A DNA stretch of 64,000 nt from Polydactylus sextarius (Eukaryota; Chordata; Actinopteri; Polynemidae): contig CM028912.1 of assembly GCA_016801845.1 (NCBI GenBank), positions 3,821,001-3,885,000 of the forward strand, given 5' to 3'. Below the pieces are notes generated by a model. It worked only from the letters and a program-made list of their open reading frames with translations. It was not told where the DNA came from and did not search any database. The position numbers and the translations under genes are program-made. Numbering within the stretch: position 1 is the stretch's first letter; every line of letters starts with the position of its first letter. Below are positions 1 through 12,942 of the stretch, in pieces.

Positions 1-1
1 C

Positions 2-604
2 CCCGAGGAGCAGCAAGAGCTAAGGAGGAAGATCAACAGCAGAGAGAGGAAGCGGATGCAGGATTTGAACATTGCCATGGACGCCCTGAGGGAGGTCATG
101 GTGCCTTACGCCTCCTCCCCCTCCTCCGCTGCCTCGTCTCAGTCCCACCAGCCTGGTGCTCCTCCAGGCCGCAGGCTGTCAAAGATCTCCACTCTGGTCC
201 TGGCCAGGAACTACATCCTCCTCCTGGGCTCGTCTCTGCAGGAGATGCGGCGGCTGCTGGGGGAGGTGAGCATTGGGATGGGGGTGAACACGGGGCCGGT
301 ACCACGACTGCTGCTGGCTGGAGGGTGGCCCCTCATCTCTGGGCCCGGTCAGCTTCTTCTCACCCAGGAATCCCTCCTCACCTCATCAGCCTCCGCCTCT
401 TCCTCTTCCTCTTCCTCCTCTTCCTCCTCTACTTCGACCTCTGCAGCTAAATGTCCTCTGCTGTCTCCGGGCCCCATGGAGGCCTCACTGGCTCCAGTGC
501 ACTGGAGCTCTGCAGGGGCCTCGGGGGGGCCCCTGTGCCCTTGTGGCGTCTGCAGACTGCCCAGATTCAGCCACTCCACTCCGGTTCCCAGATTCCCAAA
601 GTGA
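2..604 (+). CDS. olig1: Olig-family bHLH transcription factor, olig1-like (3' part of the gene)
   Basis: The reading frame is open from base 2, so the N-terminus lies outside the window. The first residues are the Olig basic region (RRKINSRERKRMQDLN), followed by helix 1 (AMDALREVMVPY), a Ser/Pro/Gln-rich loop, and helix 2 (LSKISTLVLARNYILLLGSS). After the bHLH come LLLAG and, near the end, a Cys-x-Cys-x-x-Cys element (LCPCGVCRLP) and a terminal F-P-K. These resemble the end of OLIG1 (CTCAVCKFP ... FSK) more than OLIG2 or OLIG3. Olig proteins are nuclear E-box-binding regulators of oligodendrocyte and ventral neural fates, and are normally encoded by one exon, which fits the unbroken frame here. 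A run of about 14 serines encoded by a TCC/TCT tract lies at about 395-440. The olig1 assignment is less certain than the Olig family assignment (olig4 was not excluded). Confidence 0.82.
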   Translation, partial: PEEQQELRRKINSRERKRMQDLNIAMDALREVMVPYASSPSSAASSQSHQPGAPPGRRLSKISTLVLARNYILLLGSSLQEMRRLLGEVSIGMGVNTGPVPRLLLAGGWPLISGPGQLLLTQESLLTSSASASSSSSSSSSSSTSTSAAKCPLLSPGPMEASLAPVHWSSAGASGGPLCPCGVCRLPRFSHSTPVPRFPK

Positions 605-975
605 CCCCTGGAGGTTGAAGAGGAAATCTGAAGAATGGACTTGATGACTGTTACATGTATGCAACATTTTTATATAAATTGTTATTTTTCTAACATTTTT
701 AACATGTTTATAATATTTTACTACATTATATACTCACAATTATCCCTTATAAACAATATGCAACTACTCTGTGTTTGTGAAGACAGACTTGTTAATAATT
801 TCCTTTTTATTTCTGCGTTTAAATTAATTTTTTTGTCACAAACAGAGAAATAATGGCGGACTTTGTAACAGTGCATGAAGCATGTGTTGCAGTGCTGTAC
901 TGTGACTCACTGGGTGACAATTTAAGGGACCCGCAGCTGTAAAGGGTCCAAATAAAGGGCTCTTATGAAATAAAT
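605..975 (+). other. 3' untranslated region of the olig1-like gene with poly(A) signals
   Basis: AT-rich sequence follows the TGA stop. Canonical AATAAA hexamers occur at 951-956 and 969-974, a plausible 3' end for a single-exon Olig transcript. No coding potential is visible here. The exact cleavage site cannot be read from sequence alone. Confidence 0.55.
951..974 (+). terminator. Candidate polyadenylation signals (two AATAAA)
   Basis: AATAAA occurs at 951-956 and again at 969-974, about 350 bases after the stop codon of the olig1-like gene. Confidence 0.5.
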
Positions 976-2855
976 ATCAAGCTACTGTTCTACATTAACT
1001 CACAATTCTCTGAGAGTTGAACAATGTTGGTGATTTTCTGTTTTTGTTTGTGATTTTATTGGTGGATTGGACTGAACAGAGCTGCACACATCAATCAAAA
1101 GTGATAAAACCACACATACAAAGTCCTGATGAAGCAGAAAAGTTATTCTAAGATTTGAAAACAAGTTTTCAGGAACTTTCAGGAAGTAGAATAGTCTATA
1201 GATCTAATAGATCTATATCACATAATAATTCAAAATTACAATAAAAAAACTGACTACATTCAAGAAGTATGAGTAAAAAACACCAACATATTGCAACATA
1301 TTTGAATATGATATAAAAAAGTCAGTTGTGCTACGATGCAACACTGACAGAAAATAGGAAATGCAAAAGAAAAACAAAACAGCTGATACAGTTACATAGT
1401 CATTATGTCATTATGTAGTATGTTATTAGAGAACAGTTTAAGTGTGACATCTCTTCTTAGTGTTTCTAATGAAACAACCTTTCATTTCTCTCCAATGTTT
1501 TAGTGACTTTGTCTGATGCTTCATTCATTTTATTTTAATTTAGTATATGTGCTAAATAATCATAAAGCCAAGAATAGTGAAGTAAAGATCTTTCTTTATC
1601 AGTTGGGTCAGATTATTTGTGAGTTTTCTTGTATTATTTATTTATTTTTTGACATTTTTAAGTTTTGTAACTTTTTCAACTCCTCAATCTTTTAAGTTGT
1701 TTGAATCTTCATGGTTATAATTTCTGATACACTTCAGACTCTGACAAGATGCAGAGCTGAAAAGCTCCTTCCACCCTCCACACCACCTCAAAATAGTGAA
1801 ACAGTCCTCATCCCACCCCCCCTCCTCATTCATTGCTCCAACAAGCAAAAGATCAAAACCCACCCGTGTAATTACTGCTCCTGCAGAAAGGAGGCCTTTT
1901 GATTATTAGCCCCCTCTTTCTCCTCCATCCTCAAATTCTTGATGTTTCTCTGTGTTAAGGAGCCAGGACGGGTGATTTGGTGCTACTCATTACACTCACT
2001 CCACAATATGTTCAAACGCCCAGAAAATGTGTCTCGCTGAATGGGGTTCACTCCTGCAAACTCGCCACCCCTCTGGAAGAAAGCAGGCAGCCTCATTCTG
2101 AGTGAGAATAAGAGGCGCTGGTAGGAGGGAGGATATTCTCAGCCACAACCTGGCCCTTAGCACGGCCTGCATGAATAATAATAATGAAAATAATCATAAT
2201 CATAATGCTGATAAAATACTCAAAATAATTGCTACGCTGGAATAAGAGGATTATAGAGGGTAGATATGTGAATGGTGGTGAGTGAAAAGACGGGAATCTG
2301 TTAGCATCAGGGAGGACAAAAGAGACGCTGGATGCCATTAAGTGAGATTAAGCTAAATAAGGCTTGATTTTCTTACAAGGAAAAAAGGAGGAAAGAGAAG
2401 AGGGTGAGAGTGAAGGAGGAGAGAAGGGGGAGGGGGAGGCTGATTCATAGATCAAAGTAAGATGGCCAAACTTCACGTCTTTCATTTACATATAGCTGCT
2501 TTATGTCTCTGGAGGGATTAGCTACCTTGCTATTTTCTCCGGGTTGTTCTCTATTCTGCTACCTTAGCCCACCATCCATTTCCTCCTGCTCTCAGGATGG
2601 TTCAGCCCTTCTCTTCTCTTCTCTTCTTCTTTTTTTTTTGGCGTTGGGGGGGTGCTCCTTAATTTCTCCCCCCTCTCATTCTCTCTGCTCTTTCTCTCTG
2701 TTTTTCCAAGAGGCTCTCACTTTCTCGTGTTTGGTGGTTTCATTGTTGCAGCGACGCAGGGGTCTGGTCAGTCTTTGTGTTAGCACTTTAACTCATCTCC
2801 ATTTCATCACTGTTGTTCAATGGGGCGAGGAGAGCTCGTAAGACAATGCATGCAC

Positions 2856-2857
<2 letters not shown>

Positions 2858-2893
<36 letters not shown>
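2858..2893. repeat. (AC)n microsatellite
   Basis: An uninterrupted AC dinucleotide run of about 18 units. Confidence 0.95.
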
Positions 2894-2895
<2 letters not shown>

Positions 2896-4712
2896 ACCAG
2901 TAAAGCAGATTTAGCCCTGAATGGTTCTTACTCTCGTTAAAGTTGTAGCACATCCAAAACCTGAGCCATTGTTTTCAAGAAATGCTACTTATTCTATTTA
3001 ACCAGATTTAAAAAAAAAAAAAAAAAAACTCAGTGAAATTAAAAGAGTTTAAGAGATCTGGTCAGAAAAGCAGCTATAAGTTTATGTCAAGTAATATAGA
3101 AACATTATATCATTTCTTTTTTCTATTTCTTCTTTGCTCAGATGTACACAGGTGACTTTGCTGTGACATTATAATGTACAGTTTGGATATTCTTTCATTT
3201 TTATTTTATGTTTTTTATCTCTTGTCATCTCTTGTGTAATTGTTACTAGTCACTATTTTCCAACTGTGTTGTCTGCAGCTTCTGGATGAAAATTAATGTC
3301 ATGTTTTATATTCAAACATCACATCCAACAATGCTCTTTTTCCTTTATCAAATGTAGTAATCATAATTTAAACTTAATTTGAATAATATCTAACTTTATC
3401 TCTAACTTTAAGCAATGTTTGCTTTGACTAGTAGTTTTTTTTTATCAACAGTAAATAATTGTGTTTGCATTTGCAAACAAAAGTCAAATTCTTGCTCATA
3501 TAATGACTTTGCTGTTGTGTACAATGTGATGCTGTGTAACAGGACGAGTCTGGATCCAAACTGATTGATTGGTCATTTAACTTGATTATCGGACTATAAC
3601 TGGACTCCTCTTTTGGCTGAAGTATGTAGGTACCGGAGGTGATAAGAGCTGCTGTACTGTACTTGCTACAGCTGCTATAGTTCAGCCAAATATTTTTTTT
3701 CTTTTTTTAAATCTGGTGTTTGGAAAATTGTGATGAAACATGCAAAGACCGATATACTACAAACAAAAGAGAGACCATTATTTTTGTGTTGAGGAGACTG
3801 TGTTGTGTATTGTTTTACTTAAACAAGCTAACACAAGGTACTTACACAAACTGTAACAAGGTCAAAATCAATTATATGTTGTGCAGAGAAGCAACTTTGC
3901 TCCAACACAAACTTTAGATTTCCACATATTTGCTAGTAGCCATGTTACCAAAGTGTAAAGAAGAAACATGTTGTTGTGTATCGAGTGAGTCATTTTACAC
4001 TCCAACATGTGTCTCTAATGTGGCTTGTACACATTGTCTTCCACTGTCCCCTCTTCTGCAGCCACTCATCTCCGAGTGTTGTTTGCCTCCAGCCTTTGTC
4101 GTACTGTTTCACAGCACTTAACCAGTCAACGTGGGGAGTCCTTGGCTTAGGAAGTCCTGAGCCATAAATTTCATCTCCACAATGAGCAGAGCACAGGGGC
4201 TGGTCAGGACCCCCATTTACTTTCTAACCCAGCTTTTATTCATTCCCTCCCTAAATAACATCAGACCCTCCTGTGCTGTCCCACCCTGAAATTCCTGATC
4301 CCCTGTGTCACCCCTTCTGTCTCAGTCCGAAGCCGATACAACAGGGTTACTGCTGAGCTCACCGGCCCGCTCATTAAGCATCGTGTTCTCTCCCACCCAT
4401 TCCAGCCCTCTGTCCTATTCACACTGCGGCCCTCATTACAACTTTACAGGCCACCATCAACCGTCACCTCATTACCCCAATCGAGCGGCTAAAAGACGGG
4501 CTGAGCTGGTGTGTGGTCACTGGAGATGTATTGTCTTTACAAAATCTGAAATTATCTCTAAAGTTTTGCAAATTGTTGAGTTCAGGGGGTTGTACCGCGC
4601 TGATTTGAAACTGAATAGATTAAATAATTTGTTTTCACGTGTTAATACTGCAGGTGTGTGATATGACAGTGAGCTGCAGCTCATACTGACTCACTACAGT
4701 GGTTATTACCAG

Positions 4713-4858
<146 letters not shown>

Positions 4859-6506
4859 CAGTTTGAACTTTCTAACCATCCACTGGTCCCGGTGTTTCTG
4901 TGGTCCAGATGAGATCTGTACAAAAAATATAGTAAAAATTAACGCAGGAGATTAAATAAATAAAATAGCTTTCTTTATTACTTGTGCAGTAATGCAAATA
5001 CAAGAGTCTGATCCACATTTTGATATTGATAATGTCCACATTGAAATGAAACTTCAAAGCATAGATTGGTGATAATTCTGTGATTGTTTTATGAAGAGGG
5101 ATGTAACATGTAACAGGTACAAAAGGTCCACGTAAAATTTGAATCATGAGTCTCTTCACACATATAAACATACATGTGGTTTATGATTTGTTTTATTCTG
5201 AAGGTGATTGTGTGTTTTCAGTCCATAACCACAAAAATGTGTTACTGCAGTGTATGATCTAACGTCACACACTTTGTTTTATGAGTATCAGTGTGTTGTT
5301 TGCAGCCTTGAGCTGTGATTTGCATCATCTATTTGCTCAGTTTTGGGTCTGTACTAGTTCTCTACCATCAAATAACACAAATACTACTTTAAATTAAGAA
5401 AAAGGATGAAAAAAAAAACTGTAAAAGAAAAAATAGTTTTAATGCTTTTAAAATATTTTGTTTTGAAAGAATTGATTTCAGTTTATTTACTGAATTTATT
5501 GGTTTTCTTTGCATTTAAAAAAAAAAAGTGATTATTGTAACCTAGACTATTTTTTATGTTAATCAAATCTCTGCTATTAATCTTAATATGCAACATTTAA
5601 TGGAACTTAGAGAAAACTTTGAAATCATAAACCCTTTTTTTGTGAGACAGACAACAGTTATAAAAAAGGCTGAAACATGGAAACCCACCAGTGTAGCACT
5701 TAAAATGTGTGTGTCTCTGTGGTAATGAACCCCTGGCCCTCAGTTTGCCCTCTGAACCCTCGGTGGCCTTGGAAGCAGGAATTCCAGTTAACACATCACA
5801 GATCGGGTTTCTTTTCTTCCCGTTGTGTGTTTCTGTCGCTTCTCGCCAAACGTCGGCCCTGGGTGTGGACGAGGCCTGACAGCCACCAGCCCTCTCCCTC
5901 CTCTGTTTTCCTGTCCTCTTTCTTCCCTTCTTTTCTCTCGCTCCTCTGTTTGGGCTCCTCTTTTTTGCCTCCTTTTCTGCTTAATTGAGTTGTTTGGCAG
6001 GCGGGCTTGTCAGACAGCACCGTCTATGTGGGGAGTCTGAGGGGCAGGGGGGCACCCGCCATTGTGCTCCCAGAGACGGGTTAGTTTTTCACTGTTACTG
6101 CTGCATGAGTGAACATGGCCCAGATTAGGACTGGGGGGGGAGCTGGAGTTAAATTTATGAAATATCAGGGCGGTTGTTGAGTATTTTTTTTTTTTTTTTT
6201 AATAATATCTGATCATTTAAAAGAGTTGTATCTTGCTGCAAATTGAGTAGCAACATAAGAAATATTTTAGTTCAAATTTAAGGTTTTACATATTATATAA
6301 CACATTTTCCATTAAGAGACATAATCAAAATCTTAAAATTACATTTTGATTTTATATGGCATTATTATGTGAATGTGTTTTTAGGAGGGAAGAGGGTCTC
6401 CTCAGTTTTAAGTGCTCAGCAAACCCATAAATTTCATCTCAATACCAGAGAGCAGAGAGGTCTGAAGAAGGCAAACACACAGTGTGTGTGAAGTCATCAA
6501 TCATCA

Positions 6507-6535
6507 GGAGAGAGAGAGAGAGAGAGAGAGAGAGA
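6507..6535. repeat. (AG)n microsatellite
   Basis: An AG dinucleotide run of about 14 units. Confidence 0.93.
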
Positions 6536-7258
6536 CGCAGGAGGATTCACATTTCATTAGTTGAGAGATGACGATGATGATCAGTTAAAGATACTTTTTT
6601 ACTGTGTTGTTCATATGATGCATCATTGTACAACTTCTCTCAAAGTTCCTTCATTTGTCATTTTGAAGAATCACAGCAGTTAAAGTCAAGACATTTACAT
6701 ATGGACTCAAATAGCGGTGACTATTTTTTCTTCTCGGCAGCCACTATAGCTAAATACATATGATACTGCAAAGGCCCTGAAATGCAGCGTCTGATTTATT
6801 CAGTTGATTAAATATGTGGTGTTTATTGGGAGAAATCAGAGTATCTCATTTATGGAGGATAATGTGTTTTAAATGATAACAATCTTCTCAGAAATGAGAT
6901 GTAATACTCCGCGTTACCTTAAAGATGTCAGCTGGTGTGATCCTCTGTCTGCGCTGCTTATTTATAATTTATCATTTTTAATATAGAAAAATACTTTGTT
7001 GACTTGTAACTCAGGAATGTTAACATTTACCTGATAAGACTGTAAGTTCTTGTAAGGATCAGATACTAACGTGTGAAGCTGACGATGTCACTTCTATTGT
7101 GTGTTAAGTGTGTTAATATTCTTTAATCTTCTTGTTGTGTGTGTTTGTTTGTTTTTCTGGAGGAGACGCAGACTCGTCTCTTCTTCCCTCAGGGTCCGTG
7201 AACCTGTCCATCTGCTCACACACACACCAAAACAGACAACCAAGGGCAAAGGGGAGAG

Positions 7259-7260
<2 letters not shown>

Positions 7261-7304
<44 letters not shown>
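7261..7304. repeat. (TG)n microsatellite
   Basis: 22 TG units. It lies 132 bases before a (CA)n tract at 7437-7484, so the two tracts are mutually complementary. Confidence 0.95.
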
Positions 7305-7308
<4 letters not shown>

Positions 7309-7436
7309 TGTTTGTTGTAAATATGAGATTTTTGAAGGGTTGGGTGTGTAGTCAGTTTACATGGTACAAGGTCTGGACCAGAGCCACTAGACTTCAGCTT
7401 CCTCCCTGAGGTTGCCCCACCTCTCGTTATTTTAAA

Positions 7437-7439
7437 ACA

Positions 7440-7484
<45 letters not shown>
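7437..7484. repeat. (CA)n microsatellite
   Basis: A CA run broken once by a single T. It is the inverted partner of the TG tract at 7261-7304. Confidence 0.95.
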
Positions 7485-7486
<2 letters not shown>

Positions 7487-8887
7487 CTGCTCTGACAGCT
7501 ACAACCCCCCCAAACACACACACATAGACACACACATCTACACACACACTGGTGCCATCACACAGCCGTTCACTTTCTGCTGACCAGCAGAAACCCTGGA
7601 CACCTCAACCCAAGGACAGTCTGTTGTGTGTACGTGTGTGTGTGTGTGCAAGCTTGGGTGTGTGAGTATGTGTGTAAATATGTGTGTGTGTGTGCAGGGG
7701 TTGCTGGGGGCCACAGCTCACTCCTCCGCTCCTCCAGCCTGCTGGAATGCCAAAACCAGCCGGCAGGGTCGACGCAGGAGTCAAAACACTTCAGAGGAAC
7801 GAGGAGAGGCCAAGCGACGTTGTGCATTTTTATCACACAGGTACATGATTCTGACCTATTGAACAATAAATCAAAACGACTTAACTCTGAAGTCTGGAAA
7901 AACCTCCGACGTAAGTTAAAAGGTGGAGAACGCGTGTTGGCTGCTCTGCCTCAGAAGTCAGTAATAAGAGAAAAACTCACCTCTGCTGTTGAACACTGTT
8001 AAACATTACAGTTATCTTAGTGCAGTAGTTTCATCATTGTTTTTAGTCAACCATAATACAACACATGCAAAGCTTATAACATGGCACATCCTCAACAAGG
8101 TCTAATGTGATCCACAACACTGATTAATTCTTTTTACTGATAAAGTCACATCTCAGAGAGTAAGTGACATAATTTTGTTAATGTTGATCTGGACCATAGT
8201 CTGTCTGAGGTCTGGACTCATTCTAATAAGACAAAAGCAGGTTAGCAACATGTCACTAAGAGTAGCAGCTCATTTAGTCCATTGATTGGCTGCCATTGAC
8301 TTTATTTTACCTCAGACAACCATCAACACACCACTGAATACAACTGTCTTCCCCAAATGCGATTACAAACAAGATACATTGGTGCATTTAGACTAAATTT
8401 GAAATGAAGTTTCATCGGCTGCTGAGTTTTCCACATCTCTGTGTGTCCTGTGCATCTTTATAATCTAAATAATAACACTGGGTGAAACACAATGTAATGA
8501 CTACAGCTTTTGTGGTTATGTTTAGACACTCTGGCAGTAGATCACAATCTGATATATTACAGAAAACAGTCCCAGTAAATTCAGACACTATATGTTTTTG
8601 TTTTTACATTTACCAATTGTCATTACTATTTACTTTTATTATGACATTTTTATGATGACTTTACCAACAGTCGGCTTTCCCAAATTTAATCTTGATGGTG
8701 TGAGCAGCTTTTTTTTAGTCATATACCAATCATATATGCCCTACTTTGTAACACATTGCAAAGAAACTCTCATTACTATAGAGAGGCTCAGTTTAATACA
8801 CTTTTCTGTAGGTGTGGGACTCTGCTGAATGTGAATAACAGATTTAAAAGATCAGTATTAAGGCTACTAAGGCATTGCAGCCTGATA

Positions 8888-8902
8888 GTGTGTGTGTGTG
8901 TG

Positions 8903-8941
<39 letters not shown>
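8888..8941. repeat. (GT)n microsatellite
   Basis: A GT run of about 54 bases with one GATG interruption near 8902. Confidence 0.95.
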
Positions 8942-8944
<3 letters not shown>

Positions 8945-9030
8945 GGCAGTGTACCCACCATCCTGAGTCCTCTATTGGGAAGGGCACGGTCCATTCCTCC
9001 TGTGTGCAGGTGTCATGGCTGGACCTCTTC

Positions 9031-9048
9031 ATTTGCATACATTTGCAT
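9031..9048 (+). promoter_or_regulatory. Two perfect octamer (POU-type) motifs in direct repeat
   Basis: ATTTGCAT occurs at 9031-9038 and again at 9041-9048, a 10 base repeat interval and hence the same face of the helix. ATTTGCAT is the classic octamer bound by POU-domain factors. The surrounding block at about 9000-9180 is GC-balanced and unlike the AT-rich flanks, which would suit an enhancer. Function is inferred, not shown. Confidence 0.35.
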
Positions 9049-12000
9049 GCTGTCAAACGGAGCTACTGCTGACAGCTTCCAGAGCCGACTGTCTTCCTGG
9101 ACCCCGGCCCAATCCTGTCGGCATGGTTACACGGGATGGCGAAACATGGCGCGGCAGGCTCACGGCCTGGCCGATCAACCTCAATGTGAGTTTCAGCGAG
9201 ATGTCTTTCTGTGGACAGACGTCAGCTCCAATGACCTCCAAATGTCACTGAGAGATGGCAGAAAAATAGGTTGTATATGCAGTCTGTTGGTAGACAGCCA
9301 TGTTTGACCCTTTTCCACCAAACTGGACCTTTTCATCTCGGGCACTAAACCAGGAGATACATGTCCCTTTTGTCCATTTCTATTGTTTGTGCTTCCATCA
9401 TGAAGATTATGTGAATTTAGAATTAGTAATTAGTAATAAAAAGTAATGAAATGATGTTTGAAAGGAAGCATGTTAAGTTAGACTGGAAGTCTGAAAGCTA
9501 CACGAAATCACAGCTACACAAAGTGGCCTGTCTTCAATTTTTTTGCTTTATTGGCAAATCATGCCAAACCATCATCCTAGTTCTTAGGTGCTGTAGCTTT
9601 TGTACCTTGTGTTTGACCCATTGAATGATGTGCAGCAAACTCAAACACAACATTTCTTGGGTTTGTGGAAAGTATTTTCCTCAGGAGAAGGACTCAAAAG
9701 GCTCTGAAATTGGATGATTTTTTTTTTTTGTGTGTAGTCCTCACTCTTGTAGTGGGATGGATTGTTTTGTTGTTCATTTTGGGTTTTTGATTACAAATCT
9801 GATCTTCAAAGTATCTAAACACATGAACTGTGTACACCCTTTTACACTATTTTCATATATACTAAGACACTTATGTAAATCTTGCTTGTCTCTTCCTCAT
9901 GTAACCATGATCACTGTTGTTTCCATAAATGCAAATACTTGATGCTTAAAATAACATTAAGGTGTTCGCCACAATTTTTCTTTCCTCTTTTTCCTGCTTG
10001 ATCTCATCTTTCAACCTTAAAAAATTGAAGGTGAGTAATCTGTCCATCTCCCTCTTTATCCCCACCTCTCCGCCTTGTCCTTCCTCCATTTGCCTCCATC
10101 TTTTCCTGTTTTTGGCAGTCATACCAAGACTTTTCAGAACGACTTGTTTGGCCCCAGATTTCTGGACATTGGGCGCCAAGAGACACAGAAGCCAAAGAGT
10201 CAAAATGAGCTCTCTCTTCAGTTCCTCCCGCCCTCTCATCTCTGCCTCCTCGGCGGGTGTTTGTCATCCCCCGCCGTGCCAAACAGACGTGTGTTTACCA
10301 GTTTACTGTAGCGGGCCGGGGAGGCTTGTCGGTGCGCAGGCCAGCGCTTTGTCTCTCACACTGTGAAACACAACAGCAGTTAGACTTCTCCCTGACAGCA
10401 TGCTAATCGTCTGATTTAACTCTCCCATGTTTAATCATGAGGGGAAACGAAGGGAGAGAGAGAGAGAGAGATTATGATAATTGGTTCAAAGTTCTTTTGT
10501 GTTGGATCCCATCTGTACACTTTTAGAATAAGGGTGTCACTTTCAAAATGTCTGTTGATTTTCAATGCAAACAAACATACAGAAGACTGTGGGAAATAAC
10601 AGGAATGTTTTTCACTTTTCACATCTTTCCAACCTCAAAATTACCCTGGTATGTGAACCATCCAGGATTTATTTTTTGCTAAATCTGTCCAACAGCAAAG
10701 GAGACATTGGAGACAGAGGTGAAAGAAGTGTCTTGGTAATCTGGTAAAGGAAATAGTGCATGGGGTTGTGTTTAACTCCATGGGCGTCCTGGGTGCACTG
10801 TAGAGCCATTTCCTTTCTAATTCAAAGACTGATGTATGGGCTCTGTGCAGTGGCAGAATCAGACATCATCAGCATAGAAACATCTCAAAGTTTATCAACT
10901 GAGAATTCTGTTTTACCCATAATTGCTACCAAACCATATGGTGTTTCAATATTACTTGCTATTACTTAGTTAGTGTTACCAGATATAATGTAAAAGTTAC
11001 CAAATGTTCTCCAACAAGTCAGGATTGGAAGATACTGTTTCACAATACACTTTAGTATGAGGAGGTTGCTGTTTCTAAGGATTATTTTTAAGGTGAATGG
11101 GTCAAAACAAAAGTAAACACTAGGAGAGTGAGGTGGATTATGTGCTGAGGCTACGTGACCAGATCGACACTAATAACACTGCAATCATGCTTATAAAGCC
11201 TTTCAAAAAGGATGTCAAAATCAATGAGGTACAGTTGATCCCAAATGTTTTGGATGGTTGAGTTCCTCTGTACCAAACACGGAAAACTATTTAGTAATAG
11301 ATCTGGTTTTGCTGAAACAGGGTAAATAAAAAAAAAAAAATACTGCCATAAAGTGGGAAAATCAAAAGATTGTTGTTGTAACATTAACATTTAGAGGCCC
11401 AACCACAATTGATGTTTTCCCACATACCCCTCGCCATCTCCAAGCATGTAGGTGAACCTGATGACCTTCATGTAACATAAGAACATGTGGGATGCTCTTT
11501 AGAGCCAGAGGTTGGTTTGTCCAAAGTGGGTATCTGTAGAACCACGGCACACTTGGTGGAATAGGACCTGCTACTGATGTAGATATGAAGGGCTCCTTCT
11601 AATGTAAAGAAAACACAAAGATTACACACTGATGAAATTATAATTGTGAATAAATTTCCCCCAAATCCTGCACACTGGATCTTTAACCACCGGTTTAACA
11701 TGACCTTATGTCATCAACAGGATCTTAAATTTAAAATAAAGGTCAAGCTCGGACATAAATTATCAGTCGATTGTTGGGGAGGCCGCAGCATCAGTGTGGG
11801 AGTTAGAGTGAGTTTTGGTTCTGTGAACATGTGAGATTTACAGACACTACAGTGTGATGGGCCGCCACAACAATCCGCTTTCTCTGTGGCACAGACAATG
11901 GTGGGACTGTTTTACCACAGACGTACAAGTGTCCCAGCCATCTGTCTGCATACCCCCACAGTACAAACATTGTCCTACACACACACACAGACACAGACAC

Positions 12001-12678
12001 AGACACACACACACACACATAAAAACACACACACACACACTGTTGCCACCCCCCAAAAAACACACAGCTAACCCACTGTCATACATGTGCAAACTCACAC
12101 GGAGCAGAAATCATCTGATTCCATCCCCAGCTCTAATTTCAGTAATAAAATCTTACTAGTTATTGTGAATATAATGAAATATAATCACATCAAGCAGCAT
12201 TATCTTTATTCTTATTCCATTTTTACACATTAAATGTTAAAATTAAAAAGTAAGACCTCAGAAAATTAACCTGGGCACAAATTCAGCACTTTGTTGAAGT
12301 TAATATAGAGATTGCATATGTTTATAACAGACCTTGCTTTATAATGATGTTTAATTAGACTTATGAGCATATGTTTGTAGTATAAATACACTTTTATTTA
12401 TCCTCAAGCAAAAAAAAAAAAGTCAATATTTAGTCAAATATTTATTTCGTTTAGCTTTTCAGAAGTGACGATCTGTGACGATATTTGAGTGATGATTTGT
12501 TAATAAAAGTTCAGGCAACAGGTTCAATCCAGTTTTATTGACAAAATCATCAAAACCAATAATAGTTAATTGCAACCAGAGAGAATGACATCATAACAAT
12601 GAACCAGTGGCCTCTATTAGCAATGACATGACAAGGATCGAGTAAAAGCACTGTCAGGGGGCATCCCTATGCTCTCCT

Positions 12679-12681
<3 letters not shown>

Positions 12682-12741
<60 letters not shown>
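12682..12741. repeat. (CA)n microsatellite
   Basis: 30 uninterrupted CA units. A (TG)n run follows 155 bases later at 12897-12939, making a second inverted CA/TG pair in the window. Confidence 0.96.
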
Positions 12742-12742
<1 letters not shown>

Positions 12743-12894
12743 CAAAAGAGAGACTATATAAGGAGTATAGAAACAAAGGGTTTGTGTGTTTGTGTGTGCA
12801 CGTGTGTGTGTTTGTGCACTAACAGAATAAGCTCGGGTCACCATACAGTCTCAGTGACAGCTGAGTACTGAAAGGCTGCTGCAGAAGAGAGACG

Positions 12895-12896
<2 letters not shown>

Positions 12897-12939
<43 letters not shown>
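12897..12939. repeat. (TG)n microsatellite
   Basis: About 21 TG units, in inverted orientation to the CA tract at 12682-12741. Confidence 0.95.

Positions 12940-12942
<3 letters not shown>

Noticed and set aside
7101..8002. Several overlapping open frames of 70-144 codons on both strands
   Set aside because: They are built on CA/TG tracts (poly His-Thr or Cys-Val) and have no recognisable domain.
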